From assembly GCF_015667795.1 (NCBI RefSeq), contig NZ_JADPEL010000016.1, positions 1 to 64,000 on the forward strand: 64,000 nucleotides of DNA, in the 5' to 3' direction. The position numbers were made by a program, and so were the translations under genes. Under the pieces are notes generated by a model that had not been told where the DNA came from, did not search any database, and saw only the letters and a list, made by a program, of their open reading frames with translations. Every line of letters starts with the position of its first letter. Positions within the stretch are counted from its first letter, which is position 1. Origin of the DNA: Clostridium sp. D53t1_180928_C8. GTDB taxonomy: Bacteria > Bacillota > Clostridia > Clostridiales > Clostridiaceae. Shown one piece after another: positions 15,572 through 25,225 of this stretch.

Positions 15572-16936
15572 ATGGAAATTTCAGATAAACTAAGAATTTT
15601 AAGTAGTGCCGCTAAGTATGATGTATCTTGTTCATCTTCCGGTTCAAATAGAAGCTCTAAAAAAGGTAGTATTGGTTCAGTTTCATCAAGTGGAATTTGC
15701 CATACCTTTACTCCTGATGGAAGATGCATATCACTTTTAAAGATTCTTTTAACTAATTATTGTATATATGATTGTGCATATTGTATAAATAGAATTTCAA
15801 ATGATATAGAAAGAGCTTATTTTACTGTTGATGAAATAGTAGATTTAACTATAAATTTTTATAGAAGAAATTATATAGAAGGCTTATTTTTAAGTTCTGC
15901 AATAATAAAAAATGCTAATTTTACTATGGAACGCTTAACTCAAGTAGTTGAAAAATTAAGAAATGAATACAACTTTAGAGGGTATATTCACTTAAAAGCT
16001 ATTCCAGGAGCTGATGAAGAGCTTATAAAAAAAGCTGGTTCTTTAGTGGATAGAATGAGTGTTAATCTTGAATTACCTTCTTCAAATTCATTAAAATTGC
16101 TTGCTCCACAAAAGAATAAGGATGAAATTTTTAAACCTATGAAATTTATAAAAAATAATATAATTACTACTAAGCATGAAGCTAAAACCTTTAAAAATTA
16201 TTCCACTTTTGTTCCTGGTGGCCAAAGTACTCAACTTATAGTAGGTGCTACAAAAGAAAGTGATTTAAACATTCTTAATTTATCAGAAAACCTTTATAAT
16301 AAATTTGACTTAAAAAGAGTTTATTACTCTGCCTATGTTCCAGTTAACCACGGTAAAAACTTACCTGATCTCAAAACTCCTCCTACGTTACGTGAACATA
16401 GACTTTATCAAGGTGATTGGTTATTAAGAGTTTATGGCTTTAAGGCTTCTGAATTATTATCTCAAGAAAATCCTAATTTAGATATTAATTTTGATCCTAA
16501 AACAAACTGGGCATTAAATAATATTCATTTATTTCCTGTAGAAATAAATAAAGCTCCCTATGAACTTTTAATAAGAGTTCCTGGAATAGGTATAAGAGGT
16601 GCTAGAAAAATAATTAGTGCTCGTAGAATTAGCAACTTAAACTTTTTAGATTTAAAGAAACTTGGCATTGTTATAAAAAGAGCGCAATATTTTATAACTT
16701 GTAATGGTAAATATTTCGGTTGTGTATCCTTTGATAATGAAAAAATTAAAAAGGCTCTTACTCCTAAAATAGATTTAAACTTAGTAGAAAAAGATTCTGA
16801 ACAAATAAGCTTTTTTGATAATGAGATAAATAAAATTTTATTACCATATAATACTCATTTAGATAATGATTTATCTTCAGATAAAAAGCTACTTCTATTA
16901 AATGATAAAATAACTTCTTATACTGGAGAAATATAA
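15572..16936 (+). CDS. putative DNA modification/repair radical SAM protein
   Basis: 454 residues. The radical SAM cluster motif CX3CX2C is at Cys64, Cys68 and Cys71 (NYCIYDCAYCINR). It is followed by a strand and Ser-rich segment typical of the SAM barrel (EGLFLSSAII). Near residues 325-385 is a helix-hairpin-helix DNA-binding motif (LIRVPGIGIRGARKIISARR). This matches the family named TIGR03916. It is always near the partner encoded two bases downstream here. Established knowledge stops at the name: the pair is predicted to act on DNA, reaction unknown. The ATG follows TTGGTGAAT; promoter not obvious. Confidence 0.88.
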   Translation: MEISDKLRILSSAAKYDVSCSSSGSNRSSKKGSIGSVSSSGICHTFTPDGRCISLLKILLTNYCIYDCAYCINRISNDIERAYFTVDEIVDLTINFYRRNYIEGLFLSSAIIKNANFTMERLTQVVEKLRNEYNFRGYIHLKAIPGADEELIKKAGSLVDRMSVNLELPSSNSLKLLAPQKNKDEIFKPMKFIKNNIITTKHEAKTFKNYSTFVPGGQSTQLIVGATKESDLNILNLSENLYNKFDLKRVYYSAYVPVNHGKNLPDLKTPPTLREHRLYQGDWLLRVYGFKASELLSQENPNLDINFDPKTNWALNNIHLFPVEINKAPYELLIRVPGIGIRGARKIISARRISNLNFLDLKKLGIVIKRAQYFITCNGKYFGCVSFDNEKIKKALTPKIDLNLVEKDSEQISFFDNEINKILLPYNTHLDNDLSSDKKLLLLNDKITSYTGEI

Positions 16937-16938
16937 TT

Positions 16939-17676
16939 ATGATTGAATTTTTATATGATGGTTCTTTAGAAGGATTATTTACAGCTATTTTTTATGCATA
17001 TCAATCTAAGGATACTTGTACAATAAATAAATTAGAAAATCACATTCCTTCTCTATTAAATGAGATAAAGGAAATTACTACTGAACTCGATAAATTCAAA
17101 AGAGTATATAATAGCATTATCCAAAAATTAAATGGGAAAGTTTTGAATAATATATATTATCTATATCTTAGTGAAATTGAAGGTGCTGAAGATTTAATAT
17201 TAAACTATTTAAAATTATGCTATAAATACGGTACTGATATAAATCTTGCTAAAAATAATGATACTATAATATCAGTAGATAAGTATTATAGAAAAGTGTC
17301 TGGAGAGGCTCATATGTTTACAGGCTTTGTACGTTTTAAAGAAATTGCCCCTTTAAGCTTTTATGCTCAAATTGAACCTGTTTATAATATTTTGCCTATA
17401 ATAATTAATCATTTTACTCTAAGATTTTCTGATCAAAACTTTATTATTCACGATTTAAAAAGAGAGAAAGCCATTATGTATAATAAAAAAACTGCTATAA
17501 TAACGGATTTATCTAAGGATGAAGGATACTTAATTTCTACCCTTAATAAGGATACAAATTTTGAAAGCTTATGGAAAACCTTTTATAAATCTGTAAATAT
17601 TAAAGAGCGTGAAAATAGCAGACTTCAAAAACAACATATGCCTAAACGATATTGGAATCATCTTACTGAAATTTAA
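16939..17676 (+). CDS. TIGR03915-family DNA metabolism partner of the radical SAM protein
   Basis: 245 residues, starting two bases after the radical SAM stop, so translationally coupled. Family hallmarks are the start MIEFLYDGSLEGLFTAIFYA, the central KVSGEAHMFTGFVRFKEIAP, and the C-terminal LWKTFYKSVNIKERENSRLQ followed by KQHMPKRYW. In some bacteria this domain is fused to a uracil-DNA-glycosylase-like domain; here the protein ends at PKRYWNHLTEI without it. The constant pairing with a radical SAM HhH protein argues for a shared DNA lesion or modified base. The function is unproven. Confidence 0.85.
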   Translation: MIEFLYDGSLEGLFTAIFYAYQSKDTCTINKLENHIPSLLNEIKEITTELDKFKRVYNSIIQKLNGKVLNNIYYLYLSEIEGAEDLILNYLKLCYKYGTDINLAKNNDTIISVDKYYRKVSGEAHMFTGFVRFKEIAPLSFYAQIEPVYNILPIIINHFTLRFSDQNFIIHDLKREKAIMYNKKTAIITDLSKDEGYLISTLNKDTNFESLWKTFYKSVNIKERENSRLQKQHMPKRYWNHLTEI

Positions 17677-17704
17677 AACTAGATTGCATATTGCAATCTA
17701 GTTT
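17675..17704. terminator. bidirectional terminator between convergent genes
   Basis: Arms AAACTAGATTGCA and TGCAATCTAGTTT with a 3-base loop. It overlaps the stop codons of both the TIGR03915 gene and the J-domain gene. Confidence 0.8.
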
Positions 17705-18735
17705 CCTCCTAATTTCTTATATAAATCATCTTTATCTATATTAACTCCATTAATATTTTTCACCTCTATTCTACTAGATATATTATTCCAATTTATATAT
17801 TCATCAAAGGGATTGTCACTAGAATTTTCTTCTAACCAAACCATTAGATTGTTAGGTATATTAATATCCATTGATAATAGTATTCCTTTTTTATCTCCTA
17901 AAAGTGTTTTCCCCAATAATCTAATTGCTTCTAAATCTAATTTAGATGTAGCTATTTTATTGTTCTTCATATCATAACTAATTAAGCTAGATATATCTTT
18001 AGGTACACCTAAAATATTTTTTCCCTCCTTAATTGCATACCACCAACCGCCTAATAATGCTCCATAACGCTTTTTTATGGATACAAAGTAACTATCTAAT
18101 GTTATTCCATTATGAGTAAGCCCATTAAAACTTAAAAAACATGCAATATTATATAATGAATTTAAAATCCAACTTACCGTATTTATAGGTATCTTACCAT
18201 TACAATATGTCATTAAATCTCTTAATAAAATTAAATCTTCATCCTTTTTAACTACTATCCCTACTTCTCCCCCTATTGTTCTAAAACTTTTCTTAATCTG
18301 TGGTAAATAGTTATCAAATTCCTTTTTCATCTCAATATTAGAATATTTTATATTATTTAATTTATTTATTGCATTAATAGCCATCTTTTCATTTTTATCA
18401 TTAATTAAATATAATATTTCTTCATTACCTATATACATTCTTCCTATTTCAAATATATGACTTATTCTGAAGTTCATTGTATAATACTTTCCATCTATAC
18501 ATTTTAATCTTATAAAGCCTGGCTTCTCCCAAACTCCTTTAGCAATATTTTTTTCTGCTTGCTTATATAAATTATTTATTTTATTAGTAATTTCAATATA
18601 CTCTTTCTTTTTCCCATTTAAATCTGGATGATATACTTTCATAAGTTCAACATACTTACTTTTTATATCTTCAATATCATCACTAAATAATTCATAAGGA
18701 TATTTAATATTTCTTATTTCATCTATACTTAACAT
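17698..18735 (-). CDS. J-domain protein with a kinase-like (pseudokinase) region
   Basis: 345 residues. The N-terminal 60 residues are a J domain with an intact HPD (LMKVYHPDLNGKKKEYIEI). The rest, about 85-330, has the layout of a protein kinase fold: a hinge-like LLRDLMTY, a helix NSLYNIACFLSFNGL, then THNGITLDSYFV where kinases have HxDxxxxN, then ALLGGWWYA where they have DFG. The catalytic-loop Asp and the DFG Asp both appear replaced, so it would be a pseudokinase. HPD should let it work with DnaK; the client is unknown. The ATG at 18733-18735 lies just after GGTGAGG, a short spacing. It faces the YopX-like gene divergently. Confidence 0.7.
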   Translation of the reverse strand: MLSIDEIRNIKYPYELFSDDIEDIKSKYVELMKVYHPDLNGKKKEYIEITNKINNLYKQAEKNIAKGVWEKPGFIRLKCIDGKYYTMNFRISHIFEIGRMYIGNEEILYLINDKNEKMAINAINKLNNIKYSNIEMKKEFDNYLPQIKKSFRTIGGEVGIVVKKDEDLILLRDLMTYCNGKIPINTVSWILNSLYNIACFLSFNGLTHNGITLDSYFVSIKKRYGALLGGWWYAIKEGKNILGVPKDISSLISYDMKNNKIATSKLDLEAIRLLGKTLLGDKKGILLSMDINIPNNLMVWLEENSSDNPFDEYINWNNISSRIEVKNINGVNIDKDDLYKKLGGN

Positions 18736-18900
18736 TATCCTCACCAACCTATAAATAATTTTAATAATTTATATTTATGATTCTATAAGAAATATTATGT
18801 AATTTTAATTAAATATATTTTCAAATATTTTCCAATTTGTTATAATATAATATATGTTATGTAAATAACTATTCCTATTTTAGAGATTGGAGTGTTTTTA

Positions 18901-19362
18901 ATGGAAAAAGAATTAAAATTCAAAATATACAATAAAGTTTTAAATAAATGCTTTAAAGTAACTAGAATAGACTACATTGATGAAGTTATTTATTACTTTG
19001 ATAAAGAAAAAAATGATGAAGATATAATTTCTTTTAATGATTCAGTTCTTTTAATGCCTACTGGAATTTATGATGCTTCAGGCAGAGAAATATTTGAGGG
19101 TGATGTTATAACCTATCAAGAAAATAGTTTTACTTACAAAAAGACTGCAGAAGTAATATATCAAGATGGCTGCTTTATGACAAAGCAATTATTTCCTAAA
19201 AATTTGGAGCTTAAAGCACAAAAGGAAAATATGATTATTGATGACTTTAAAGATTTATTATGTGTTGCTACATCTTCTATATCTAGACCTATTAAAATCA
19301 TCGGTAATATTTTCACTTATAAATTAAGTAAAAATAATTGTAAAATAAAAATAGAGGTTTAA
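18901..19362 (+). CDS. YopX-like protein
   Basis: 153 residues. Residues 50-75 read LMPTGIYDASGREIFEGDVI, the signature of YopX proteins from temperate phages and phage-like elements, and the C-terminal half also fits a small beta-barrel (IIGNIFTYKL). The function of the family is unknown. No other phage gene is nearby, so this is probably a domesticated copy. ATG at 18901 with TTGGAGTG ten bases upstream; the longer GTG frame starts inside that ribosome binding site. Single gene, ended by the terminator at 19385. Confidence 0.72.
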   Translation: MEKELKFKIYNKVLNKCFKVTRIDYIDEVIYYFDKEKNDEDIISFNDSVLLMPTGIYDASGREIFEGDVITYQENSFTYKKTAEVIYQDGCFMTKQLFPKNLELKAQKENMIIDDFKDLLCVATSSISRPIKIIGNIFTYKLSKNNCKIKIEV

Positions 19363-19384
19363 AAACCTTATATTTTTCAACAAG

Positions 19385-19423
19385 AAAAAAGATATCGTAA
19401 TTATTTTACGATATCTTTTTTTT
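19385..19423. terminator. bidirectional terminator between YopX-like gene and RNase J
   Basis: A-run, GATATCGTAA, short loop, TTACGATATC, T-run. It is symmetrical, so it works for both convergent genes. Confidence 0.85.
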
Positions 19424-19439
19424 ATTTATTGTGTTTTAT

Positions 19440-21104
19440 TTATACTTCCATTATTATTGGTACAATTATAGGTTTTCTCTTAGTCTTACTATATATAAAC
19501 GAACCAACATCATTTCTAATATTATTTTTTATTTCAGACCACTTAAATATATTCTTATCTATAGATGTTTGTATACTATCATAAGATATTTCTTTTATTT
19601 GATTTACTAATTCTTCTGACTCTCTAACATATATAAATCCTCTTGTTACTATATCTGGACCTGAAGCTATAGTTTTAGTTTCTTTTTCTATTGCAACTAT
19701 AATATTTATAATACCGTCCTTTGATAAATTCTTTCTATCTCTTAAAACTATATTTCCTACATCTCCAACACCTATACCATCAACTAGTATATTTCCAGCT
19801 TGAACTTTTCCAGAGATAGTTGCTGATTTTCTATTTAAGCTTAATACATCACCATTTTCTAAAATAAATGATTTACTTTTTTCTAAACCTACTTCTTCAG
19901 CTATTAATATATGCTTTCTTAAATGCTTATACTCACCATGTACTGGTACAAAATACTTAGGCTTTAAAATTGATTGTAATAATTTTAATTCTTGTTCACA
20001 AGCATGACCTGATACGTGAATCTCCTCTATAGATTTATAAATAACATTAGCACCCTTTTGTGTTAATTCATTTATAACCTTTGATACAGCCTTTTCATTT
20101 CCTGGAATAGGATTAGCAGATATAATTATCGTATCATCTTTTTCTATTTGAATACTTTTATGAGTAGATGATGCCATTCTCGTAAGAGCTGACATAGGCT
20201 CTCCTTGACTTCCAGTAGTAACAATCGTTATTTGCTCACTATTATATAATTTTAAATCCTTTAAATCTATTAATAACCCTTCTGGCATATTTAAGTATCC
20301 AAGTTTTATGGCAACATCAGATATTTTTTCCATACTTCTTCCGCTAAATGCAATTTTTCTTCCATACTTAATTGATGAATTTATTATTTGCTGTAATCTA
20401 TGAATATTAGAAGCAAATGTAGCTACAATTATTCTTCCTTTACCCTTACTAAATAAATTATCTAACGTTTCACCCACTGTTCTTTCTGACATTGTATAAC
20501 CTGGATGACATGCATTAGTACTATCAGCCATAAGTAATAAAACCCCTTGTTTACCTAACTTAGCTAATCTTTGTAAATCTATTACTTTACCATCTACAGG
20601 AGTAAAATCTACCTTAATATCTCCAGTATGCACTACAATACCTAATGGAGTATGAATTGCTAGAGCACAACTATCTGCAATACTATGATTTGTTCTAATA
20701 AATTCTACCTTTACTTTTTCTAAAGCTATAGTATCTCCAGCATTTACAACATTTAAATCTACTATATCAAGCATTTTATGCTCTTCTAACTTACTTTTAA
20801 TTAAACCTACTGTTAAGTTAGTAGCATAAATTGGTGCATTAACTTGCTTTAATATATATGGTATTGCTCCTATATGATCTTCATGTCCATGTGTTATGAA
20901 AAATCCTTTTACTCTTTCTTTATTATTAACTAAATATGTTACATCTGGAATTACTACATCTATTCCATACATCTCTGAATCTGGAAAAGTCATTCCACAA
21001 TCTACAACTATTATTTCTTCTCCATATTCTATTACCGTTATGTTCTTTCCTACTTCTCCAAGTCCACCTAATGGTATAACTTTTATTTTTTTCTTGCTTT
21101 CCAT
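19440..21104 (-). CDS. rnj: ribonuclease J
   Basis: 554 residues, the standard length. The metallo-beta-lactamase motif HGHEDHIGA places His72, His74, Asp76 and His77 as zinc ligands. The beta-CASP part contains MADSTNACHPGYTMSE and IVATFASNIHRLQQI, and the C-terminal domain has VPVHGEYKHLRKH and VARDLSK-like blocks (VLRDRKNLSKDGI). RNase J is a 5'-3' exo- and endoribonuclease central to mRNA decay and rRNA maturation in Firmicutes. A GGAGGATT ribosome binding site precedes ATG. It stands alone. Whether it is the J1 or J2 paralogue cannot be told from this window. Confidence 0.95.
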   Translation of the reverse strand: MESKKKIKVIPLGGLGEVGKNITVIEYGEEIIVVDCGMTFPDSEMYGIDVVIPDVTYLVNNKERVKGFFITHGHEDHIGAIPYILKQVNAPIYATNLTVGLIKSKLEEHKMLDIVDLNVVNAGDTIALEKVKVEFIRTNHSIADSCALAIHTPLGIVVHTGDIKVDFTPVDGKVIDLQRLAKLGKQGVLLLMADSTNACHPGYTMSERTVGETLDNLFSKGKGRIIVATFASNIHRLQQIINSSIKYGRKIAFSGRSMEKISDVAIKLGYLNMPEGLLIDLKDLKLYNSEQITIVTTGSQGEPMSALTRMASSTHKSIQIEKDDTIIISANPIPGNEKAVSKVINELTQKGANVIYKSIEEIHVSGHACEQELKLLQSILKPKYFVPVHGEYKHLRKHILIAEEVGLEKSKSFILENGDVLSLNRKSATISGKVQAGNILVDGIGVGDVGNIVLRDRKNLSKDGIINIIVAIEKETKTIASGPDIVTRGFIYVRESEELVNQIKEISYDSIQTSIDKNIFKWSEIKNNIRNDVGSFIYSKTKRKPIIVPIIMEV

Positions 21105-21492
21105 TAAAATCCTCCATATTATTTTCTTTATCTATATTTCTCTATTTTTTTGCACAAAAACAAAAGTTGTTTTAAATCAACTGATTTATAATTAAATATT
21201 ATTTTATAATTCAATCCGTTCAATTCTCTTAACTAAACTAACCACTATTATAAAGATCCCCACTTAACATTGCATTTACAATACTTAACATCTGATTATG
21301 TTAATTTTACTTATTGCTTAATGTTGCTAAGCTTATTTAAATATAATTTTTATATAATAATTATAAAACAACTTAAATAAATACATTTTAAATTTTATTA
21401 CATATATTCATTTAACTTTTTTTATACCTTAAGTCATTATAAACAATTTCCCACTTTTTTTCAACTCTCACAGTTAATCAATGTAAAATTGA
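21105..21492. other. AT-rich intergenic region
   Basis: About 390 bases upstream of the RNase J gene, very AT-rich, with A/T runs and no open frame supported by a ribosome binding site. It presumably holds the rnj promoter, which I cannot place with confidence. Confidence 0.4.
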
Positions 21493-21602
21493 TAATGGAT
21501 AATGAACAATTAATATTGAAACTTCTATTTTCATTTCTTTAAATATATAATTTCAGAAATTCTCTAAGAAGTTTCATCCACTAATTGAACATTATCCATT
21601 AA
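21493..21602. repeat. 110-bp imperfect inverted repeat, MITE-like
   Basis: Left arm begins TAATGGATAATG and continues about 34 bases to GAAACTTCT; the right arm is its near complement (AGAAGTTTCAT ... CATTATCCATTA). The outer 12 bases match exactly. The element starts 14 bases beyond the gshAB stop. The arrangement resembles small non-coding palindromic repeats dispersed in clostridial genomes; it might also end gshAB transcripts, though no T-run follows. Confidence 0.55.
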
Positions 21603-21615
21603 TAGATTATCTTTC

Positions 21616-23913
21616 TTAAATTAAGTCTAATAACCTTAAAACATGAGTTGCAATTTTTCTTTCTTTTCCTTTGTATGGATATGAATGAATATGAATAGCA
21701 GGATTAAAGTTTAATTCAATTATTGCATAATTAGTATTTTCATCTCTGTAATCCTCAAGCATCATATCAACCCCACAAATCATAGCTCCAGCTGCTTTTG
21801 ATGCATTTACTGCTATATCCTTAAACTTTTGTGGAATATCATCTGTATAGTCTACACTATCTCCGCCTGTACTAATATTAGAATTTTCTCTTAAATACAC
21901 TATTTCATCTTTTTTAGGAATATAATCAAAGTTTTTACCTTGTTGTTTTAAGAATAATTCTGCATTTTCCTCTAATCTTATCTTTTCAAGAGGAGTTACA
22001 TATCCTTTACCACGTAATGGATCCTGATTTTTAACTTCAACTAATTCCTTTATTGACTTTTCCCCATCACCAATAATATTAGCAGGAACTCTATGTAATA
22101 TTCCTACTACCTCATCATTTATTACTAAGAATCTATATTCTTTTCCTTTTATAAACTCTTCTATAAGTACTGTTGTATCATTTTTAAATGCTATTTCAAA
22201 AGCATGAATTATATCTTCTAAATTTGCACCTTCAGGGAAAATATTAATTCCAATCCCAAAGTTAGTACTCTTAGGTTTTATAACTATAGGTTTATTAATA
22301 TATTTATGTGCTTTTATTTTAGCCTCTTCTATAGTATTAAACTCTTCTCCTCTTGGTACTTTAACTCCTTTTTCAGCTAAAACCTTTTTAGTTACAGTTT
22401 TATTTTCCATAATTAATACAGAAACATATGTATCTTTAGAAGTTTTTGTAGCTTGTTTTACATATTCTATTTTATCTCCCTTTTTAAGAGATATAAAATT
22501 CTCACCTCTATCTACTATATTTACAGTAATTCCTCTTTTAATAGACTCTTTCATTAAAATTTGAGTAGATAGCTCTAAATCCTCATAACCTTCTAACTTA
22601 AATCTATTGTTATACGCAGATTCTTTATATTCTTTAGCTAAATTTAAAAATGTATTAATATATCCTTCTTCCTTAATCTTTTCAGTTATTCTATATGAAT
22701 AAGTTAGTTTACTATTTTCAACTTTATTAATCATATTCTTAATTATATCTTCAAATCCTAAACTTAACTCATTATTAATAAACATAACTTCTTTAAGTAT
22801 TTCTAATCCAAAGTCTATTCTATTAATACTATTACCATCTTGCTTTAACTTTATATTATTAATTCCATGTACCGCAATTGACTGTTGATTTTCTAAAGCT
22901 TCTTCTTGCCAGCTTTCATAATTACTTTCTTCTTTAGTTAATAAATAAATATTAAATACTTGCAAGAACTTTAAATCATCTAAGCTTATTCCACCTTTTT
23001 CAAATGGATTAATATCAATTGTTCTATATTCCAAATATTTAATTCCATCATTAAGTAATGAAGTTTTAAAGTTTTTTATATCACTAGGCTTCAATCTTAC
23101 CTGACTATATAGCTCTTTATGACTATCTATTACTCCATCATTTATATATTCATCAATACTTTCTAAATATGTTTCAACACTATCATAATTAGGGAATAAG
23201 TCTATTTTATTTTTATATCCACACTTTCCATTTCTATGTGATATTGCACCTAAACTACTATATTCATTATGATTAACTTCCTTCAATGGACATTTACAAC
23301 TATCAATAAAGCTTTCATGTACTATTGGTGCTGCTCCTAAAAGATATACTATAAGCCATCTATATCTCAAGTAGTTTCTAGCAACCTTTAAATATATACT
23401 ATTTTTAAATTCCTTATAACTTAATTTCTTTTCAGTATTTTCATATAACTTTTCAATTATATTTTCATCAAAAGAAAAATTATAATGAATTCCCGATATA
23501 AGCTGCTTTTTTCCACCATATTTAAGTAATAATTTTTCTCTATATTCTTGAGCTTCTTTACTATGGTTTTTAAATTTAGCTACTGGAATATCCTTATCTT
23601 CTGGTATTATACATGGCATTGACTCTGACCATAAGTATTCATCTCCAATCTCCATTGCAACTATATCATACAAGGCTCTAGTAAACTCATAACTTTTTTC
23701 AACATCTGAAAATGCAGGAGTTATAACTTCTATCTGACTTTCTGAAAAATCAGTTGTAATATATGGATTGCAAGCTTTATCTCCAAATTCTTCTGGATGT
23801 TCGCTCTTTGCTAAATATCCATTTTTGTCAACTCTTAATGTTTCTCTCTCAATTCCAAAATTACCACTTAAAATCTCTTTATTAGTAAATATATTTTTTA
23901 TTTTATTTAACAT
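21616..23913 (-). CDS. gshAB: bifunctional glutamate-cysteine ligase / glutathione synthetase
   Basis: 765 residues. The N-terminal half (about 1-460) is glutamate-cysteine ligase: NFGIERETLRVDKNGYLAKS and YITTDFSESQIEVITP are diagnostic. The C-terminal half (about 485-755) is an ATP-grasp domain: KPIVIKPKSTNFGIGINIF, VLIEEFIKGKEYRFLVIND, and the Mg-binding IIELNFNPAIHIHSYP. One protein thus makes glutathione from Glu, Cys and Gly, as in GshF/GshAB of Gram-positives. It overlaps the MATE gene by 11 bases, and its ribosome binding site AAGGAG lies inside that gene, so the two are coupled. Expression probably follows the palindromic operator at 25267. Confidence 0.96.
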   Translation of the reverse strand: MLNKIKNIFTNKEILSGNFGIERETLRVDKNGYLAKSEHPEEFGDKACNPYITTDFSESQIEVITPAFSDVEKSYEFTRALYDIVAMEIGDEYLWSESMPCIIPEDKDIPVAKFKNHSKEAQEYREKLLLKYGGKKQLISGIHYNFSFDENIIEKLYENTEKKLSYKEFKNSIYLKVARNYLRYRWLIVYLLGAAPIVHESFIDSCKCPLKEVNHNEYSSLGAISHRNGKCGYKNKIDLFPNYDSVETYLESIDEYINDGVIDSHKELYSQVRLKPSDIKNFKTSLLNDGIKYLEYRTIDINPFEKGGISLDDLKFLQVFNIYLLTKEESNYESWQEEALENQQSIAVHGINNIKLKQDGNSINRIDFGLEILKEVMFINNELSLGFEDIIKNMINKVENSKLTYSYRITEKIKEEGYINTFLNLAKEYKESAYNNRFKLEGYEDLELSTQILMKESIKRGITVNIVDRGENFISLKKGDKIEYVKQATKTSKDTYVSVLIMENKTVTKKVLAEKGVKVPRGEEFNTIEEAKIKAHKYINKPIVIKPKSTNFGIGINIFPEGANLEDIIHAFEIAFKNDTTVLIEEFIKGKEYRFLVINDEVVGILHRVPANIIGDGEKSIKELVEVKNQDPLRGKGYVTPLEKIRLEENAELFLKQQGKNFDYIPKKDEIVYLRENSNISTGGDSVDYTDDIPQKFKDIAVNASKAAGAMICGVDMMLEDYRDENTNYAIIELNFNPAIHIHSYPYKGKERKIATHVLRLLDLI

Positions 23914-25225
23914 CTTTATAACTTCTCCTTATTTTTATTAGATACATAAAATACGCTGCTATTCCCTTTAATATGCTTGAAATGGCTATGCTCCACCATA
24001 TACCATTAATTCCAAGATATTTCATCAATACTAAAGCCATTGGAATCCTTAAAATTGTAAATATTATACTGATTGTAGCAGGTATATTTGGCATTCCTAT
24101 ACCTGTAAAAAATCCATTTGATACCATTTCTATTGTACTAAAGCTTTGTGAAAATGCAACTGCTTGTAAATATGCTCCAGCAATTATAATAGTATTTTTC
24201 TCTCTAATAAATAATCTTATAATAGGTTCTTTAAAAGCAATAAATATTATAGACATAATTACTGAATAAATAATTCCTAATAATAATGCTGTATAATACC
24301 CTTGTTTTATTCTTTTAAACTTATTAGCTCCAAAATTTTGTCCAGTGAAACTAGCTATAGCCCCATTTAATCCACCTATAACCATATATGTTATTGACTC
24401 TATTTGTAATCCTATCTTTTGAGCAGCAATTGAATTAGTTCCAAAAATAGCAATTATCTTAGCTAAAATTATATTTACTAATGTAAATAATATTCTTTGA
24501 AAGGCCATAGGAAATCCAAGCTTTGTAATTTCTAATATTTTTTCCTTATCAATGCCTACATATTTATTATAATTTAATATTCCATTAGACTTAATTTTAT
24601 ATAATATAAACATTATTATATTTGCTATTAAAGTTGCTACTGCAGCTCCTAAAACACCTAATTTAAATATATAAATAAATATTGGATCTAAAATTATATT
24701 TAATATCATTCCTATTGCATTTATTTTTAATGAATCTCCATTATTTCCAAAACTACTAAATATCCTAGTATACAAAAAATTAAAGAATGAAAAAAATAGT
24801 ATTGGTGCATTTATAGCTAAATAATAATACGAACCCCTTTCTACAACCTCATTATTAAGATTTAAAAATGAAATAAAACTTTTTCCTAAAATAATTAATA
24901 TTAATCCATATATTATAGCAATAACAAAATTTATTGCTATTCCCGAATTAATATACTTTCTCACTTCTTCATTATCTTTTTTTCCAATGGCATGTGAAAC
25001 CTTTATTCCAGTTCCTATAACTACCAATGAATTAATTGAATATCCTAATCCTATAAAAAAGCTTGATGATCCTATACTTGCTACAGCATCACTACCTAAG
25101 CCTCCTACCCATAACATATCTATTAAATTATAGGTGAATTGCAATAGCGAGCTTCCCATAATAGGTAATGCTAATGCTGTAAGTACATTAATAACTTTTC
25201 CTTCTGTTAAGTCAATTTTTTTCAT
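23903..25225 (-). CDS. MATE-family efflux transporter
   Basis: 440 residues, twelve hydrophobic segments in two repeated halves. N-terminal MKKIDLTEGKVINVLTALAL and ALPIMGSSLLQFTYNLIDML are typical of the MATE family. These proteins export organic cations or drugs against Na+ or H+ gradients. The substrate is not readable from sequence. A strong AAAGGAGAG ribosome binding site precedes ATG. It is the first gene of a two-gene unit with gshAB, overlapping by 11 bases, which suggests export or detoxification linked to glutathione. The promoter at 25299-25327 overlaps a perfect palindrome. Confidence 0.92.
   Translation of the reverse strand: MKKIDLTEGKVINVLTALALPIMGSSLLQFTYNLIDMLWVGGLGSDAVASIGSSSFFIGLGYSINSLVVIGTGIKVSHAIGKKDNEEVRKYINSGIAINFVIAIIYGLILIILGKSFISFLNLNNEVVERGSYYYLAINAPILFFSFFNFLYTRIFSSFGNNGDSLKINAIGMILNIILDPIFIYIFKLGVLGAAVATLIANIIMFILYKIKSNGILNYNKYVGIDKEKILEITKLGFPMAFQRILFTLVNIILAKIIAIFGTNSIAAQKIGLQIESITYMVIGGLNGAIASFTGQNFGANKFKRIKQGYYTALLLGIIYSVIMSIIFIAFKEPIIRLFIREKNTIIIAGAYLQAVAFSQSFSTIEMVSNGFFTGIGMPNIPATISIIFTILRIPMALVLMKYLGINGIWWSIAISSILKGIAAYFMYLIKIRRSYKDVK

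Noticed and set aside
17698-19423. Complete prophage suggested by the YopX-like gene
   Set aside because: No integrase, structural, lysis or replication genes, and no attachment-site repeats in the flanks.
20926-21117. 63-codon minus frame inside the RNase J gene, other phase
   Set aside because: It overlaps the conserved RNase J N-terminus and has unnatural composition.
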